Shown: positions 1 through 9,351 of the stretch, in pieces
Position numbering within the stretch: position 1 is the first letter of the stretch
Layout of the letters: the number at the start of each line of letters is the position of its first letter
NCBI GenBank assembly: GCA_018052705.1
Contig: JAGPMW010000004.1
Span: 39,943 to 103,942, forward strand
DNA length: 64,000 nt
Direction of reading: 5' to 3'
From: Selenomonas sp.
Lineage (GTDB): Bacteria > Bacillota > Negativicutes > Selenomonadales > Selenomonadaceae
The notes under the pieces: model-generated
Told to the model about the DNA's origin: nothing
The model's database searches: none
Seen by the model: only the letters and a program-made list of their open reading frames with translations
Made by a program: the position numbers and the translations under genes

Positions 1-388
1 GATTGGGATAGTAATCTACCTGCTCACCAATGAAGCTCTTATCGCCCTGCGTCCCGTGGACACTGCCAGTCGCCAGCATGTGCCCCTGCCCATCGGTCAT
101 GACTTTAGCACAGGTTATATGCATCGCTTCACGCACCGCAATGACGTTACCCTCAACCATACCTTCCTGCGTCTTGGAATTATACGTTGCCCGGGCGCCA
201 GAAACACGCGCCGGCCCCTGTTTCATCAATACATCACCGCTGGCCGTAACCAATCCCGATGACATATCATATTCCACCGTATCCGCATCAAGCTCTGCCG
301 ATTCTCCGGCAGCACTGAGACTGCTCATCGGCAAAACAACGCTGACCGTCAGAACCAGCAGCAGCTGCCGTATCGTTCGTTTGTTCAT
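1..388 (-). CDS. lptA: LptA/OstA-type LPS transport protein, 3' end cut by window edge
   Basis: Periplasmic LPS-bridge protein of the Lpt system; the gene runs off the left edge, so only about 129 N-terminal residues are visible. The protein starts MNKRTIRQLLLVLTVS, a signal peptide ending near SAAG. It continues with OstA/LptA-type short beta repeats (ELDADTVEYDMSSGLVTASG and the pattern GxVxVxxG). Its ATG overlaps the lptC stop by four bases (ATGA), so the two genes are translationally coupled. The family normally receives LPS from LptC and passes it to LptD. Identity is strong; the missing C-terminus prevents telling LptA from a longer OstA-like form. Confidence 0.85.
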   Translation of the reverse strand, partial: MNKRTIRQLLLVLTVSVVLPMSSLSAAGESAELDADTVEYDMSSGLVTASGDVLMKQGPARVSGARATYNSKTQEGMVEGNVIAVREAMHITCAKVMTDGQGHMLATGSVHGTQGDKSFIGEQVDYYPN

Positions 389-936
389 TTTGCTTCTCCT
401 CCTTTGACCAGATGGGCATTGCCGATAATTCTGATCTTATTGAAACCATCCGCGCTCTCAATGCGGTCGCCATTAGCCTTCATATCATCTTTAGATGCCG
501 TAGCATTGCCAATTGCGGCCAGCACGGACTCCTGGCCCGTCCATTTCAGCTCATCACTTGCCAGTTTGGCACCATCACTGGTCGTGATAGCAACATTTCC
601 CTTGACGTTGATATCTCCCACTGCACGCTCATAGCTGCCGGTATCCGCCTTTACCTCTACCGTGCGGCCATCCGCCATATAGAAATGACCCACAACATTT
701 TCCAAACGGGCATCCTGACTGTTGACATCCACTTCAATATGATCAGCAGTCAGTTCCCATATTTTCCGGCCATCCTTTGTCTCACTGATCGTATTGCCAT
801 CGTAGGTCATAACCTGAGAATCCGACGTCTGTTCCTCTTGCTGCCGTGGTGCAGGAACTGTCATAACGGCCCAGGCAATAACGCCGGCTGCAGCCGCAAA
901 AAGCAATACCAGCAGGACCTTCCTTTTCTTATCCAT
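385..936 (-). CDS. lptC: LptC, LPS export bitopic membrane protein
   Basis: 183 residues. One N-terminal membrane helix (about residues 6-26, VLLVLLFAAAAGVIAWAVM) is followed by an LptC/YrbK beta-jellyroll (motifs GRKIWELTADHIEVD, EVKADTGSYE, DELKWTG). In the family this protein sits with LptBFG and hands LPS to LptA. Length matches E. coli LptC (191 aa). It overlaps lptA by four bases downstream and shares one base (TGATG) with the acyltransferase gene upstream, so it is embedded in the operon. LptB, LptF and LptG are not in this window and may lie to the left. Confidence 0.88.
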   Translation of the reverse strand: MDKKRKVLLVLLFAAAAGVIAWAVMTVPAPRQQEEQTSDSQVMTYDGNTISETKDGRKIWELTADHIEVDVNSQDARLENVVGHFYMADGRTVEVKADTGSYERAVGDINVKGNVAITTSDGAKLASDELKWTGQESVLAAIGNATASKDDMKANGDRIESADGFNKIRIIGNAHLVKGGEAK

Positions 937-1847
937 CAGCTATCCTCCTGTGCCTTCACGGTATGGTGCTTGCCTATTTTCTGCATATCCGGCGGGGTAT
1001 TCCATCGCTTCTGAAACCACAGCCACTGAGTCGGATTCTCGCGGATAATGGCTTCAACAACTTTCGTCATTCGAGCCGTAAACTCAAACAAATCCTTATC
1101 CGTGTCGCCAGTGTCCTCATACCGCATAATCTCGCCAATGACTACTTTGTGGTGTCCATCCGGCTGACGCAGGATGAAAGCCGGTACGACTGGTGAATTG
1201 AATTTATGAGCGAATACCGCGGGCCCCATCGGTGTCGAGGCAACCCGGCCCAGGAATGGCAGGAATGCTCCCCCTGCCCCCGCATCCTGATCAGCCAGAA
1301 AGCCAAGAATTTTCCCTTTCCGTAGGGCACGGGCTGCCGACAGCAGTTCACTGGTTCCGCGCGAAAAAATCTCTACATGGATGGACTTCCGGATATCATT
1401 CAATGCATTCGTAAACTGCATATTCGGCTGCGGCTTGGCAATCGCCGTAAGCGGCAGGCCGTTCAGTGTGAACGCAGCAGACAGCCATTCCCACGTACCA
1501 ACATGACCGGTCAGAATAACTACGCCTTTATTTTCTGCCAACGCCGCTTTTAGGCGGTCCAAATGGTCGATTTCAATATATTGTTCGAAATTCTGCTCGT
1601 TCAGATGCGGCATATAGAGGATTTCCAATACATTGCGCGCCAGATTCACAAAGGATGCCCGCACAGTCTTCCGCGCCTCTGTCTCTGAAAGCCCCAATGC
1701 CGGCATGATCTGCGCAACTGCCCGCTCCCGCTCTTTTTTGATCAGAAGATAGTAGAGATTGCCCAGACATCCGCCCAGGGCCATAACCAGACCATATGGA
1801 AGATGGCTGACCAGCCAGCTCATGAACATCACGAATTTATACTGCAT
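936..1847 (-). CDS. lpxL: LpxL/HtrB-family lipid A late acyltransferase (copy 1)
   Basis: 303 residues; membrane-bound acyl-ACP-dependent acyltransferase that adds a secondary acyl chain to Kdo-lipid A. An N-terminal hydrophobic anchor (about residues 5-33) is followed by the catalytic HX4E motif in GHVGTWEW (near residue 114) and the family block FLADQDAGAGGAFLPFLG. The C-terminus carries WLWFQKRW, matching the family's WxxRR-like end. It lies between lptC and kdsC. A second homologue at 13898-14764 suggests that two secondary chains are added. Which one is LpxL and which LpxM cannot be told here. Confidence 0.87.
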   Translation of the reverse strand: MQYKFVMFMSWLVSHLPYGLVMALGGCLGNLYYLLIKKERERAVAQIMPALGLSETEARKTVRASFVNLARNVLEILYMPHLNEQNFEQYIEIDHLDRLKAALAENKGVVILTGHVGTWEWLSAAFTLNGLPLTAIAKPQPNMQFTNALNDIRKSIHVEIFSRGTSELLSAARALRKGKILGFLADQDAGAGGAFLPFLGRVASTPMGPAVFAHKFNSPVVPAFILRQPDGHHKVVIGEIMRYEDTGDTDKDLFEFTARMTKVVEAIIRENPTQWLWFQKRWNTPPDMQKIGKHHTVKAQEDS

Positions 1848-1875
1848 GGATAATGTTCCCCCATCGTGTACCTAC

Positions 1876-2442
1876 TTATTGGGCCAGCTCCTGTTCGTTT
1901 CCAGCAGCCGGCCTATAGAATTCTTTTATCAGATTATCCCATTTGTCCTGCGCCTTCAGGATGAACTCGAGAAGTTCTCTGACAGCACCATGGCCGCCAG
2001 AAAATCCTGCAACCAGCCGGGCTTCGGCGCGCACTTCCGGTACCGCATCAGCAACAGCCATTGGCAAACCAGTCTGGCACATAATGGGCAGATCGATAAG
2101 ATCATCACCAATATAAGCGATCTCCTCATCGCACAGCCCATTCTGTTCTTTGAGCTGCTGATAAGCTGCCCGCTTATCCGGATTGCCCTGATAGACCTCG
2201 CTGATCTTCAGTTCTTTCGCCCGGAAAGCGACTTGTGAAGACTGGCGGCCCGTTATGATAGCCGTTTTCAGGCCGGCATTATGCGCCAAGGTAATCCCCA
2301 GCCCGTCACGGCAGAAAAAAGGTTTATAGAGTTCTCCTTTTTCACCAATATAGATTCCGCCATCAGTCAGGACACCATCAACATCAAAAATAACCAGTTT
2401 GATTTTTTTTGCGCGCTCCAGCGCTTCCGCCTTCTGTTCCAT
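1876..2442 (-). CDS. kdsC: 3-deoxy-D-manno-octulosonate 8-phosphate phosphatase KdsC
   Basis: 188 residues; HAD-superfamily phosphatase that removes phosphate from Kdo-8-P to release Kdo. Motif I FDVDGVLTDGG gives nucleophile D20 and acid/base D22. Later HAD motifs are IITGRQS, the lysine near NPDKRAA, and IGDDLIDLPIM. Length fits the C0-type tetrameric KdsC family (about 170-190 aa). The ATG lies one base after the kdsD stop, and its ribosome binding site (GGGGGTGG) is inside kdsD. It is third in the run kdsB-kdsA-kdsD-kdsC. Confidence 0.94.
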   Translation of the reverse strand: MEQKAEALERAKKIKLVIFDVDGVLTDGGIYIGEKGELYKPFFCRDGLGITLAHNAGLKTAIITGRQSSQVAFRAKELKISEVYQGNPDKRAAYQQLKEQNGLCDEEIAYIGDDLIDLPIMCQTGLPMAVADAVPEVRAEARLVAGFSGGHGAVRELLEFILKAQDKWDNLIKEFYRPAAGNEQELAQ

Positions 2443-2443
2443 C

Positions 2444-3412
2444 TCAGACCACCCCCTGACGCAGCAAATCCGTCAGGTGTACAATACCGACTGGATTATG
2501 TTCCGCATCAATGACCGGCAGGACCGTTACCGGCCGCGGTTTATGCTTCTCCATCACCGAAAGCGCTGAAGCTGCCAACGCATCGGCCTTGATAGTCAGT
2601 GGCGTATCAAACATGATATTGCGAACCGCTTCGTCCATGAATTTATAGTCTTTCGCCAGCGAACGGCGAATAATACCATCGGTAATGAGGCCCACGAACT
2701 TGCCGTTATCATCCACCACAGATGCAGCCCCGAGTCCTTTATCTGTCATAATGAACAACGCATCTTTTGCCGTCTTATCCTGATGCACGATTGGATTGTC
2801 ATCCCCAGTATGCATGACATTGGATACTTTCAGCAGCAGACGACGTCCCAATGCTCCACCTGGGTGGAACAAAGCAAAATCCTGACTCGTAAAGTTACGG
2901 ACAGACATTAACGCCATGGCCATTGCATCGCCCATGGCCAGCGTCGCCGTGGTGCTCGCCGTCGGCGCAAGGCCGAGCGGGCAGGCTTCCTTCTCGACAC
3001 CGATATCAACGAAGAAATCACTGTTACGTCCCAGTTGAGACTCCCGCCGGCCACTCATCGCAATAATTTTCGCGCCAATGCGGCGAATAATCGGCAGGAT
3101 ATTCACGATCTCGGAAGACTCGCCGCTGTTAGAAATCGCAATGACAACATCATTCTCCGTGACCATGCCCAGATCACCATGAAAAGCTTCCGCCGGATGC
3201 ATAAAAAAGGCAGGTGTGCCAGTGCTGGCCAGCGTGGCTGCAATCTTGCGGCCAATATGGCCGGACTTTCCCATCCCCGTTACGACAACGCGGGCCTTGC
3301 ATTCCAATATGCAATTCACGGCGGCTTCAAACGCATCATCAATGCGATCTTTGAGCTTCAGTACCGCATCAGCTTCTATTTCCAGTGTTTCAATCGCTTT
3401 TTCTCTTATCAC
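2444..3412 (-). CDS. kdsD: Arabinose-5-phosphate isomerase KdsD
   Basis: Interconverts ribulose-5-P and arabinose-5-P, the first step to Kdo. An SIS sugar-isomerase domain (VVVTGMGKSGHIGRK, FFMHPAEAFHGDLGM, VIAISNSGESSE) is followed by a CBS pair (from about VSNVMHTGDDNP and NIMFDTPLT to the end). I chose the GTG at 3412: AGGGGGA sits eight bases upstream, and the product then aligns with the usual N-terminus. An in-frame TTG at 3454, directly abutting the kdsA stop, would add 14 residues. The product is 322 aa, the usual length. Confidence 0.92.
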   Translation of the reverse strand: MIREKAIETLEIEADAVLKLKDRIDDAFEAAVNCILECKARVVVTGMGKSGHIGRKIAATLASTGTPAFFMHPAEAFHGDLGMVTENDVVIAISNSGESSEIVNILPIIRRIGAKIIAMSGRRESQLGRNSDFFVDIGVEKEACPLGLAPTASTTATLAMGDAMAMALMSVRNFTSQDFALFHPGGALGRRLLLKVSNVMHTGDDNPIVHQDKTAKDALFIMTDKGLGAASVVDDNGKFVGLITDGIIRRSLAKDYKFMDEAVRNIMFDTPLTIKADALAASALSVMEKHKPRPVTVLPVIDAEHNPVGIVHLTDLLRQGVV

Positions 3413-3454
3413 AGGTCTTTTCCCCCTACTGACAGAATTCACAACCGACCTCAA

Positions 3455-4282
3455 TCATTGACCCTTATGGCGGACAATCTCATGGATGGCTACTGCATCT
3501 TTCAGCAGATCTTCCAATTTGTCGAGATAGACCATATTCGCTCCATCAGAGAGCGCCTCTTCCGGGTTGTCGTGGACTTCAAGGAAAAGAGCATCAATAC
3601 CGGCGCCAACAGCAGCTCTGACCAGATACTCGACATACTCACGGTTGCCCGCGGATGTCGTGCCATTACCGCCCGGCAGCTGAACGCTGTGGGTGCCATC
3701 CATAACGACGGGGTAGCCAAACGAGCGCATGATGGGCAGTGAACGCATATCCACCACCAGATTATGATAGCCAAAGGATGCCCCACGCTCTGTCAGCATG
3801 ATCTGGTCGCAGCCGCTTTCATGCAGTTTATCAACTACATTGCGCATGTCTTCCGGTGCAAGGAACTGACCTTTCTTAACATTAACGACTTTGCCAGTCT
3901 GTGCTGCAGCATGCAAGAGATCCGTCTGACGGCACAGGAAAGCCGGGATCTGAAGAATATCGACAACTTTTGCCGCCGGAGCAGCCTGGCACACCTCATG
4001 GATGTCGGTTACCACCGGCACTTGAAGTTCTTCTTTGATTTGTCCCAACATTTCCAGCCCCCTGGTAAGACCTGGGCCGCGGAAACTATTGTAGGAGGAA
4101 CGGTTTGCCTTGTCAAAGGATGCCTTGAATACATAGTTGATATCGAGCCGCTGACAAATTTCTTTAATAGTGCGGCCAATCAGCAGGCAGCGTTCCATTC
4201 CCTCCAGGACACAGGGACCGGCCAGCAGCGTCAATTTTTCGCCACCGCCGATTTCAAAATTACCTACTCTTACCTTATTCAT
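3455..4282 (-). CDS. kdsA: Kdo-8-phosphate synthase KdsA, apparently metal-dependent class
   Basis: Condenses phosphoenolpyruvate with arabinose-5-P to give Kdo-8-P. It is a TIM-barrel aldolase of about 275 residues with [53 protein letters not shown] and [15 protein letters not shown]. The Cys in LAGPC occupies the metal-ligand position of class II (metal-dependent) enzymes, where class I enzymes such as E. coli KdsA have Asn. The matching His, Glu and Asp are also present. ATG 4282 has AAGGAG seven bases upstream; an ATG two codons earlier nearly touches the Shine-Dalgarno and is less likely. Confidence 0.93.
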   Translation of the reverse strand: MNKVRVGNFEIGGGEKLTLLAGPCVLEGMERCLLIGRTIKEICQRLDINYVFKASFDKANRSSYNSFRGPGLTRGLEMLGQIKEELQVPVVTDIHEVCQAAPAAKVVDILQIPAFLCRQTDLLHAAAQTGKVVNVKKGQFLAPEDMRNVVDKLHESGCDQIMLTERGASFGYHNLVVDMRSLPIMRSFGYPVVMDGTHSVQLPGGNGTTSAGNREYVEYLVRAAVGAGIDALFLEVHDNPEEALSDGANMVYLDKLEDLLKDAVAIHEIVRHKGQ

Positions 4283-4322
4283 TGCCATTCTCCTTCCATT
4301 GGGGCTGCAGACGCCCCCGTTC

Positions 4323-5054
4323 TCAACTCTTCATCTTTTTATAGATCGCATTGACTTTAGCCAGATCTTCAGCCGTATCAACGCCGACAAACGTCGACTT
4401 CGTCTCTACCACCTTGATGCGGCAGCCATTCTCCAAAGCCCGAAGCTGCTCCAGCGATTCAGCAGACTCGAGCGGGGTCGTCTCCATCTTGGCATACTGC
4501 AACAGGAACTTCCGCTGATAGGCATAAATGCCAATGTGCTTATAGACCGGACAGCCTTTATGGCGTGGATAAGGCAGCAGGGAGCGCGAAAAATACAGTG
4601 CATACCCATGTCTGTCGGTAACGACCTTGACATTATTAGGATTGGTCTGCTCGGCCTCGTCAAACATCTCCGTCTTGACCGTAGCCATACAGAGATCCGG
4701 ATCAGTCTCGAAAACACTGGCCAGCTGATCAATGAGCCCCGGATCAATCAAGGGCTCATCTCCCTGTACATTGATGATGAGATCTACATCTGGAAACGAG
4801 GCCGCTACCTCAGCCAGCCGATCGGTACCTGTCGGATGGTCTTTACGCGTCATCATCGCCTCACCGCCATGCTCCCGGACTGCCTGCAGGATGCGCTCAT
4901 CATCCGTAGCAACAAGCGTCCTTGAGACCTTGTGCGCCTGCGCTGCCCGCTCATAAACCCGGCAGACCATCGGCTTACCGGCAATATCCTTGAGCGGTTT
5001 GCCCGGCAGGCGCGTCGATGCATACCTGGCCGGAATGACACATAAAACTTTCAT
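4323..5054 (-). CDS. kdsB: CMP-Kdo synthetase KdsB
   Basis: Activates Kdo with CTP to CMP-Kdo for transfer to lipid A. About 243 residues with the nucleotidyltransferase signature [20 protein letters not shown], then [27 protein letters not shown] and SRSLLPYPR. The ATG at 5054 follows GAGGGAATCC; an ATG four codons upstream lies before that Shine-Dalgarno. It is separated from kdsA by 40 bases and from the waaA-lpxK fusion by 32 bases. Confidence 0.94.
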   Translation of the reverse strand: MKVLCVIPARYASTRLPGKPLKDIAGKPMVCRVYERAAQAHKVSRTLVATDDERILQAVREHGGEAMMTRKDHPTGTDRLAEVAASFPDVDLIINVQGDEPLIDPGLIDQLASVFETDPDLCMATVKTEMFDEAEQTNPNNVKVVTDRHGYALYFSRSLLPYPRHKGCPVYKHIGIYAYQRKFLLQYAKMETTPLESAESLEQLRALENGCRIKVVETKSTFVGVDTAEDLAKVNAIYKKMKS

Positions 5055-5086
5055 GGATTCCCTCATCCTTTCGTGCGCTATAATAC

Positions 5087-7603
5087 TTATTCGTTCGTTA
5101 GTCCGCTGCGCGGCTGACGTTCGCCAAGCTTAGCAGCCAGCTCTTGCTGGAGAAGCTGATCGAATTCAACTTTCCCCTGCTGAAATGACACTTCGACACA
5201 GATAACATAGACCGGAATGTCCCAGCCAGCATGAATCACTTCAGCCGGAATCTTTACCGCATCCTTCTCCGTAATGATAATTGCCTCAGCCCCCATGCGT
5301 TCGGCCTGATGGAGTATCTCTTGCATTTCCTGCATTGTATAGTCATGGTGGTCCGGATAACGCAGGCTCTCAATAATCACCGTGTCTAAATCAGACAAGG
5401 TCTGCTCAAACGAAGCCGGATTGCCAATTGCCGATACCGCCATGACCTTCTTCCCGGTCATACTGCTGGCATCGATACCGTCACCAGCAATATCGACATA
5501 CCACTCATCAAGAGGGATGAAACAACGTGGCTGATGAATACTCTCGACGATCTGGGCATCGGCATTATAACGATGAACGGTCTCCCGTATGTACTCGCAA
5601 GACCCTGTCGCCGCCTGATCGACTTTCGTCATCAGGCAAACATCTGCCCGGCTGATATGCGAGATAGGCTCACGCAGCGTACCACGTGGCAGAATATAGT
5701 CATTGCCGAATACATTGACCGCATCAACCAGGAGGATATCCATATCACGCTCAAGCTGCCAGTGCTGATAGCCATCATCAAGGATAGCCACCTCAGCACC
5801 AAAGTTATCGATTGCGTAGCGCCCGGTTACCGCACGTTCAGCGCCAATCAGGACCGGTACCTTGGGTAAATGTTTTGCCAGCATAAAGGCCTCGTCGCCA
5901 GCCTCAGCTGCAGTCATATGCAGTCGCTGGCCATCCGAAACAATGCCAATATCACCATGCCATTTGGCGCGATATCCGCGATTCAGGATCACGACGCGGT
6001 ACCCCATATCCCGGATATCACGAGCCAGCCGCTGCGCTGTCGGAGTCTTGCCCGTACCGCCGACTGTCACATTTCCCAGGCTGATGACAAAACAGTCGAG
6101 CTTTTGCCTTTTAAACAAACCGACCCGATAACCAAACAACTTAAAATTAACCAACTGCGCATAAATTTGGGAGAATCCATATAAAGTCGCCATGATCACC
6201 CGCATAAGGATTCCATCTACATTTTTCGTATGCACCAAATCAATGAAGTAGGTCTGGAAATTATCAATTTTTTGGGTAGAACGTGCCCGCTGGCGATTTT
6301 CCGGCTGGCTCTCATATTCTTCGATGGTCTCGCGTAAAATTATAGCCGATTTACGAGATGCCCCTTTATTTTCCTGCACAATAGCCAGTGTTTCCTGCTC
6401 CATGCTGTGCCGATGAGCTGGGTCATCAAAGAGACGCACCGTTTCCTGCACCAATTCCAGTCCATTATTTACAGTAATACAGGCGTCACGATTCCGGAAT
6501 AAAGCATGGGTATCCTTGAAATTAAACATATAATGTCCGACAATGATTGCCTTGCCGTGGGCAGCCGGCTCCAGAATATTATGCCCGCCATGCGGAATCA
6601 GACTGCCACCAACATAAACAACATCACCGATGCTGTAAACCTTGCCAAGTTCACCAATCGTATCCAGGATAACCACATCTGCTCCGCTGCATGCCTGCAG
6701 CTGCGGTGTTGTCCGCGTCGTAACTTTGAAGCCAGCCTTCTCACACAGATGGATGACCTCTCCCGTGCGCAGCAATTCCCTCGGTGCAATGACCAGCTTG
6801 GCATGCGGATGCGTCTTACGCACTGCCGCAAAGGCCTTGAGTACATAACCTTCCTCTCCACGATGCGTAGAGCCCGCTAGTAAGATACCCTCATTATCGG
6901 CCAGTCCCATATCCTCGATAATCTGTCGTTTTTCCTCAATGCTGACATCGGTATAGGTCTGATCGAATTTCGTATTGCCTGTGACTGTAACAAGGTCCGC
7001 TGGCGCTCCAAGACGCATAATATAATCTGCATCAATCTGGGATTGCATCGCAAATCTGGTCACCGTGCCAATCATATTCGTCAGCAGACTGTGCAGATGT
7101 TTATATTGTTTCACACTGCGGTCACTGATCCGCCCATTAACCATCATAACTGGCACATGAATCTGACGGGCTGTTTTCAGGAAATTTGGCCAAAGCTCGG
7201 TCTCTACCGGCAAAAACACGCGTGGGTGAATACGACGCAGCACGTGTCCAGCCAGAAATGGCAGATCCAACGGAAAATAAATAATCGCATCCGCATCTTT
7301 AATGATCCGATTTGCCATCTCATACCCGCTGGTCGTAACAACAGACACCAGTATCGGCGTCTGAGGAAATTCTTTATGGAATTCCTTGATTAATGGACTG
7401 GTCGCTACAATCTCGCCCACAGATGCGGCATGCACCCAGATGCAATGCTTTTTTTCCACCTTGTCCAGCACGTGATCCGGAAAAAAGCCAAGACTTTGCC
7501 GGATACGTTCCACAAAGCCTTTTTCACGGATTGAACGAACAATGAATACTGGGATAATCAGTATTGCAATGAGAACAGCCGCTATATCATAAAGGAGTTG
7601 CAT
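5087..7603 (-). CDS. waaA-lpxK: Fused Kdo transferase (WaaA) and lipid A 4'-kinase (LpxK)
   Basis: One 838-residue frame carries two lipid A enzymes that are separate in most Gram-negatives. Residues 1-430 are a GT30 Kdo transferase: membrane anchor at 5-24, catalytic Glu in ASVGE (E64), LPVETELWPN, LLAGSTHRGEE, and GGSLIPHGGHNILEPAAHGK. Residues about 465-838 are LpxK: an N-terminal helix, P-loop GNVTVGGTGKTP (about 511-521), AILDDGYQHWQLERD and IITEKDAVKIP. Normal order is kinase (LpxK) before Kdo transfer, so the fusion may channel lipid IVA. No stop or shift interrupts the linker. Both halves look catalytically intact. Confidence 0.95.
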   Translation of the reverse strand: MQLLYDIAAVLIAILIIPVFIVRSIREKGFVERIRQSLGFFPDHVLDKVEKKHCIWVHAASVGEIVATSPLIKEFHKEFPQTPILVSVVTTSGYEMANRIIKDADAIIYFPLDLPFLAGHVLRRIHPRVFLPVETELWPNFLKTARQIHVPVMMVNGRISDRSVKQYKHLHSLLTNMIGTVTRFAMQSQIDADYIMRLGAPADLVTVTGNTKFDQTYTDVSIEEKRQIIEDMGLADNEGILLAGSTHRGEEGYVLKAFAAVRKTHPHAKLVIAPRELLRTGEVIHLCEKAGFKVTTRTTPQLQACSGADVVILDTIGELGKVYSIGDVVYVGGSLIPHGGHNILEPAAHGKAIIVGHYMFNFKDTHALFRNRDACITVNNGLELVQETVRLFDDPAHRHSMEQETLAIVQENKGASRKSAIILRETIEEYESQPENRQRARSTQKIDNFQTYFIDLVHTKNVDGILMRVIMATLYGFSQIYAQLVNFKLFGYRVGLFKRQKLDCFVISLGNVTVGGTGKTPTAQRLARDIRDMGYRVVILNRGYRAKWHGDIGIVSDGQRLHMTAAEAGDEAFMLAKHLPKVPVLIGAERAVTGRYAIDNFGAEVAILDDGYQHWQLERDMDILLVDAVNVFGNDYILPRGTLREPISHISRADVCLMTKVDQAATGSCEYIRETVHRYNADAQIVESIHQPRCFIPLDEWYVDIAGDGIDASSMTGKKVMAVSAIGNPASFEQTLSDLDTVIIESLRYPDHHDYTMQEMQEILHQAERMGAEAIIITEKDAVKIPAEVIHAGWDIPVYVICVEVSFQQGKVEFDQLLQQELAAKLGERQPRSGLTNE

Positions 7604-7620
7604 CTCTTCCCTATCCCTTC

Positions 7621-9351
7621 TTACACATTCTTCTTACCGAACTGGATATTATACAGGTGACTATACAGCCCCTGCCGCTGCAGAAGTTCCTCATGCGTAC
7701 CGTGCTCTTTCACCTGTCCATTATCAATGACAAAAATCTGATCAGCATTGAATATTGTCGACAGACGATGAGCAATAACGAAGGAAGTGCGACCAATCAT
7801 CAACTTATCCAAGGCTGCCTGGACAAGCTTCTCGCTCTCCGTATCCAGCGCCGACGTTGCTTCATCAAGGATCAGGATACGCGGGTTCTTCAAAATAGCA
7901 CGGGCTATCGCCATACGCTGGCGTTGTCCGCCGGAAAGATTTAATCCCCGCTCGCCAATATTCGTATCATAGCCGTGCGGCAGCTCACGAATAAAAAGAT
8001 CTGCATTCGCAGCTCGTGCTGCTGCTTCAACCTCTTCGTCCGTAGCATCGAGACGGCCATAACGGATATTTTCCCGAACTGTCGTTGAAAATAACATGGT
8101 TTCCTGAGGGACAATACCAATCTGCTCACGCAGCGAAGCAAGGGTGACATCACGAATATCATGCCCATCAATGGCAATCGCCCCATCGGTCACCTCGTAA
8201 AAACGAGGAATCAAATTGGCAATTGTGGACTTTCCAGCGCCACTGGGACCAACAAACGCAATCATCTGCCCCGGCTGCACCTCCAGCGATACATCCCGGA
8301 GGGCCGGAGCCCCCTTCTTGTATTCAAACATGACATGATTAAATGATACGCGGCCATTCGTGGCCGGTAAAGGCCTAGCGTCTTTCTTATCGTGAATGGT
8401 CTCTTCCAGATCGATGACAGCAAAGACACGGTCAACAGCCGCCATCGCCCGCTGCAGATTACCATAGACACGGGAAAGCCGCTTAACCGGATTGGCCAAA
8501 TTGATGGCATAAGTCAGAAAGGCCACCAGTGCGCCTGCGGTCATCTCGTCATTGACCACCTCATAACCACCGAACCAGACAATAAACGTAACCGATATCG
8601 CTGCCAGGAACTCAACCGACGGGGTCAGCAAACTGGTCAACTGAACATTCTTCATCGCAGCCTGGAAATTAAGGTCATTCTGCTTCGAGAATCGCTCAAT
8701 CTCATACTTTTCGCGAACAAACGATTTGACGATACGAATCGAGGAAATGCTCTCCTGCAGCAGCGATGTAATATCTGCCATGCGTTCCTGGATTACCGTA
8801 CCATTCCGCTTGATCTTGCGCCCAAATATCTTCATGGCCTGTCCGACCAAGGGGATAACGATCAGAGTCAACAACGACAGTTTCCAGTCCAGATAAAGCA
8901 TCAGGGCGATAGAACCAATGAGGGTTGATCCCTCTGTCACCATCTCGATGAGCTGATCGACCAGAGCCGACTGAATTGCCGCTACATCGTTCGTGATATA
9001 GCTCATCGTTTCACCAGTCTGATGCTTATCATAATAGGCCATCGGCATGCGCTGGAATTTCCGGAACATAACTTCGCGAACATCAATAATGACCTTCTGC
9101 CCGATATACGATACCAGATACGACTGCCCATAAAAAAAGATACCACGAATCAGGAATACGACCACGATGCCAACACAAATCATATTGAGCATCGCCATAT
9201 CCTTATCCGCCAGCACCTTATCGATCATATCCTTGATGATCCATGGCAGGTACAGATTACAGCCGGCTGCAACAATGATACAGACAATCGCCATAGCCAG
9301 ATATTTCAGGTAAGGCCGTATATACTGAAGCAGCCTCTTATAGTTTTTCAT
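7621..9351 (-). CDS. msbA: Lipid A flippase MsbA (ABC transporter)
   Basis: About 576 residues; homodimeric ABC exporter flipping lipid A-core across the inner membrane. Six N-terminal membrane helices (from about 15 to 300) are followed by a nucleotide-binding domain with Walker A VGPSGAGKST, signature NLSGGQRQRMAIARA, Walker B ILILDEATSALD and switch His in IAHRLST. The frame stays open 59 codons further into lpxB, but ATG 9351 has GGGGGAAGA just upstream and begins the normal MKNYKRLLQYIRPYL. It overlaps lpxB by 14 bases. Placement between lpxB and waaA-lpxK supports lipid A as substrate. Confidence 0.93.
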   Translation of the reverse strand: MKNYKRLLQYIRPYLKYLAMAIVCIIVAAGCNLYLPWIIKDMIDKVLADKDMAMLNMICVGIVVVFLIRGIFFYGQSYLVSYIGQKVIIDVREVMFRKFQRMPMAYYDKHQTGETMSYITNDVAAIQSALVDQLIEMVTEGSTLIGSIALMLYLDWKLSLLTLIVIPLVGQAMKIFGRKIKRNGTVIQERMADITSLLQESISSIRIVKSFVREKYEIERFSKQNDLNFQAAMKNVQLTSLLTPSVEFLAAISVTFIVWFGGYEVVNDEMTAGALVAFLTYAINLANPVKRLSRVYGNLQRAMAAVDRVFAVIDLEETIHDKKDARPLPATNGRVSFNHVMFEYKKGAPALRDVSLEVQPGQMIAFVGPSGAGKSTIANLIPRFYEVTDGAIAIDGHDIRDVTLASLREQIGIVPQETMLFSTTVRENIRYGRLDATDEEVEAAARAANADLFIRELPHGYDTNIGERGLNLSGGQRQRMAIARAILKNPRILILDEATSALDTESEKLVQAALDKLMIGRTSFVIAHRLSTIFNADQIFVIDNGQVKEHGTHEELLQRQGLYSHLYNIQFGKKNV

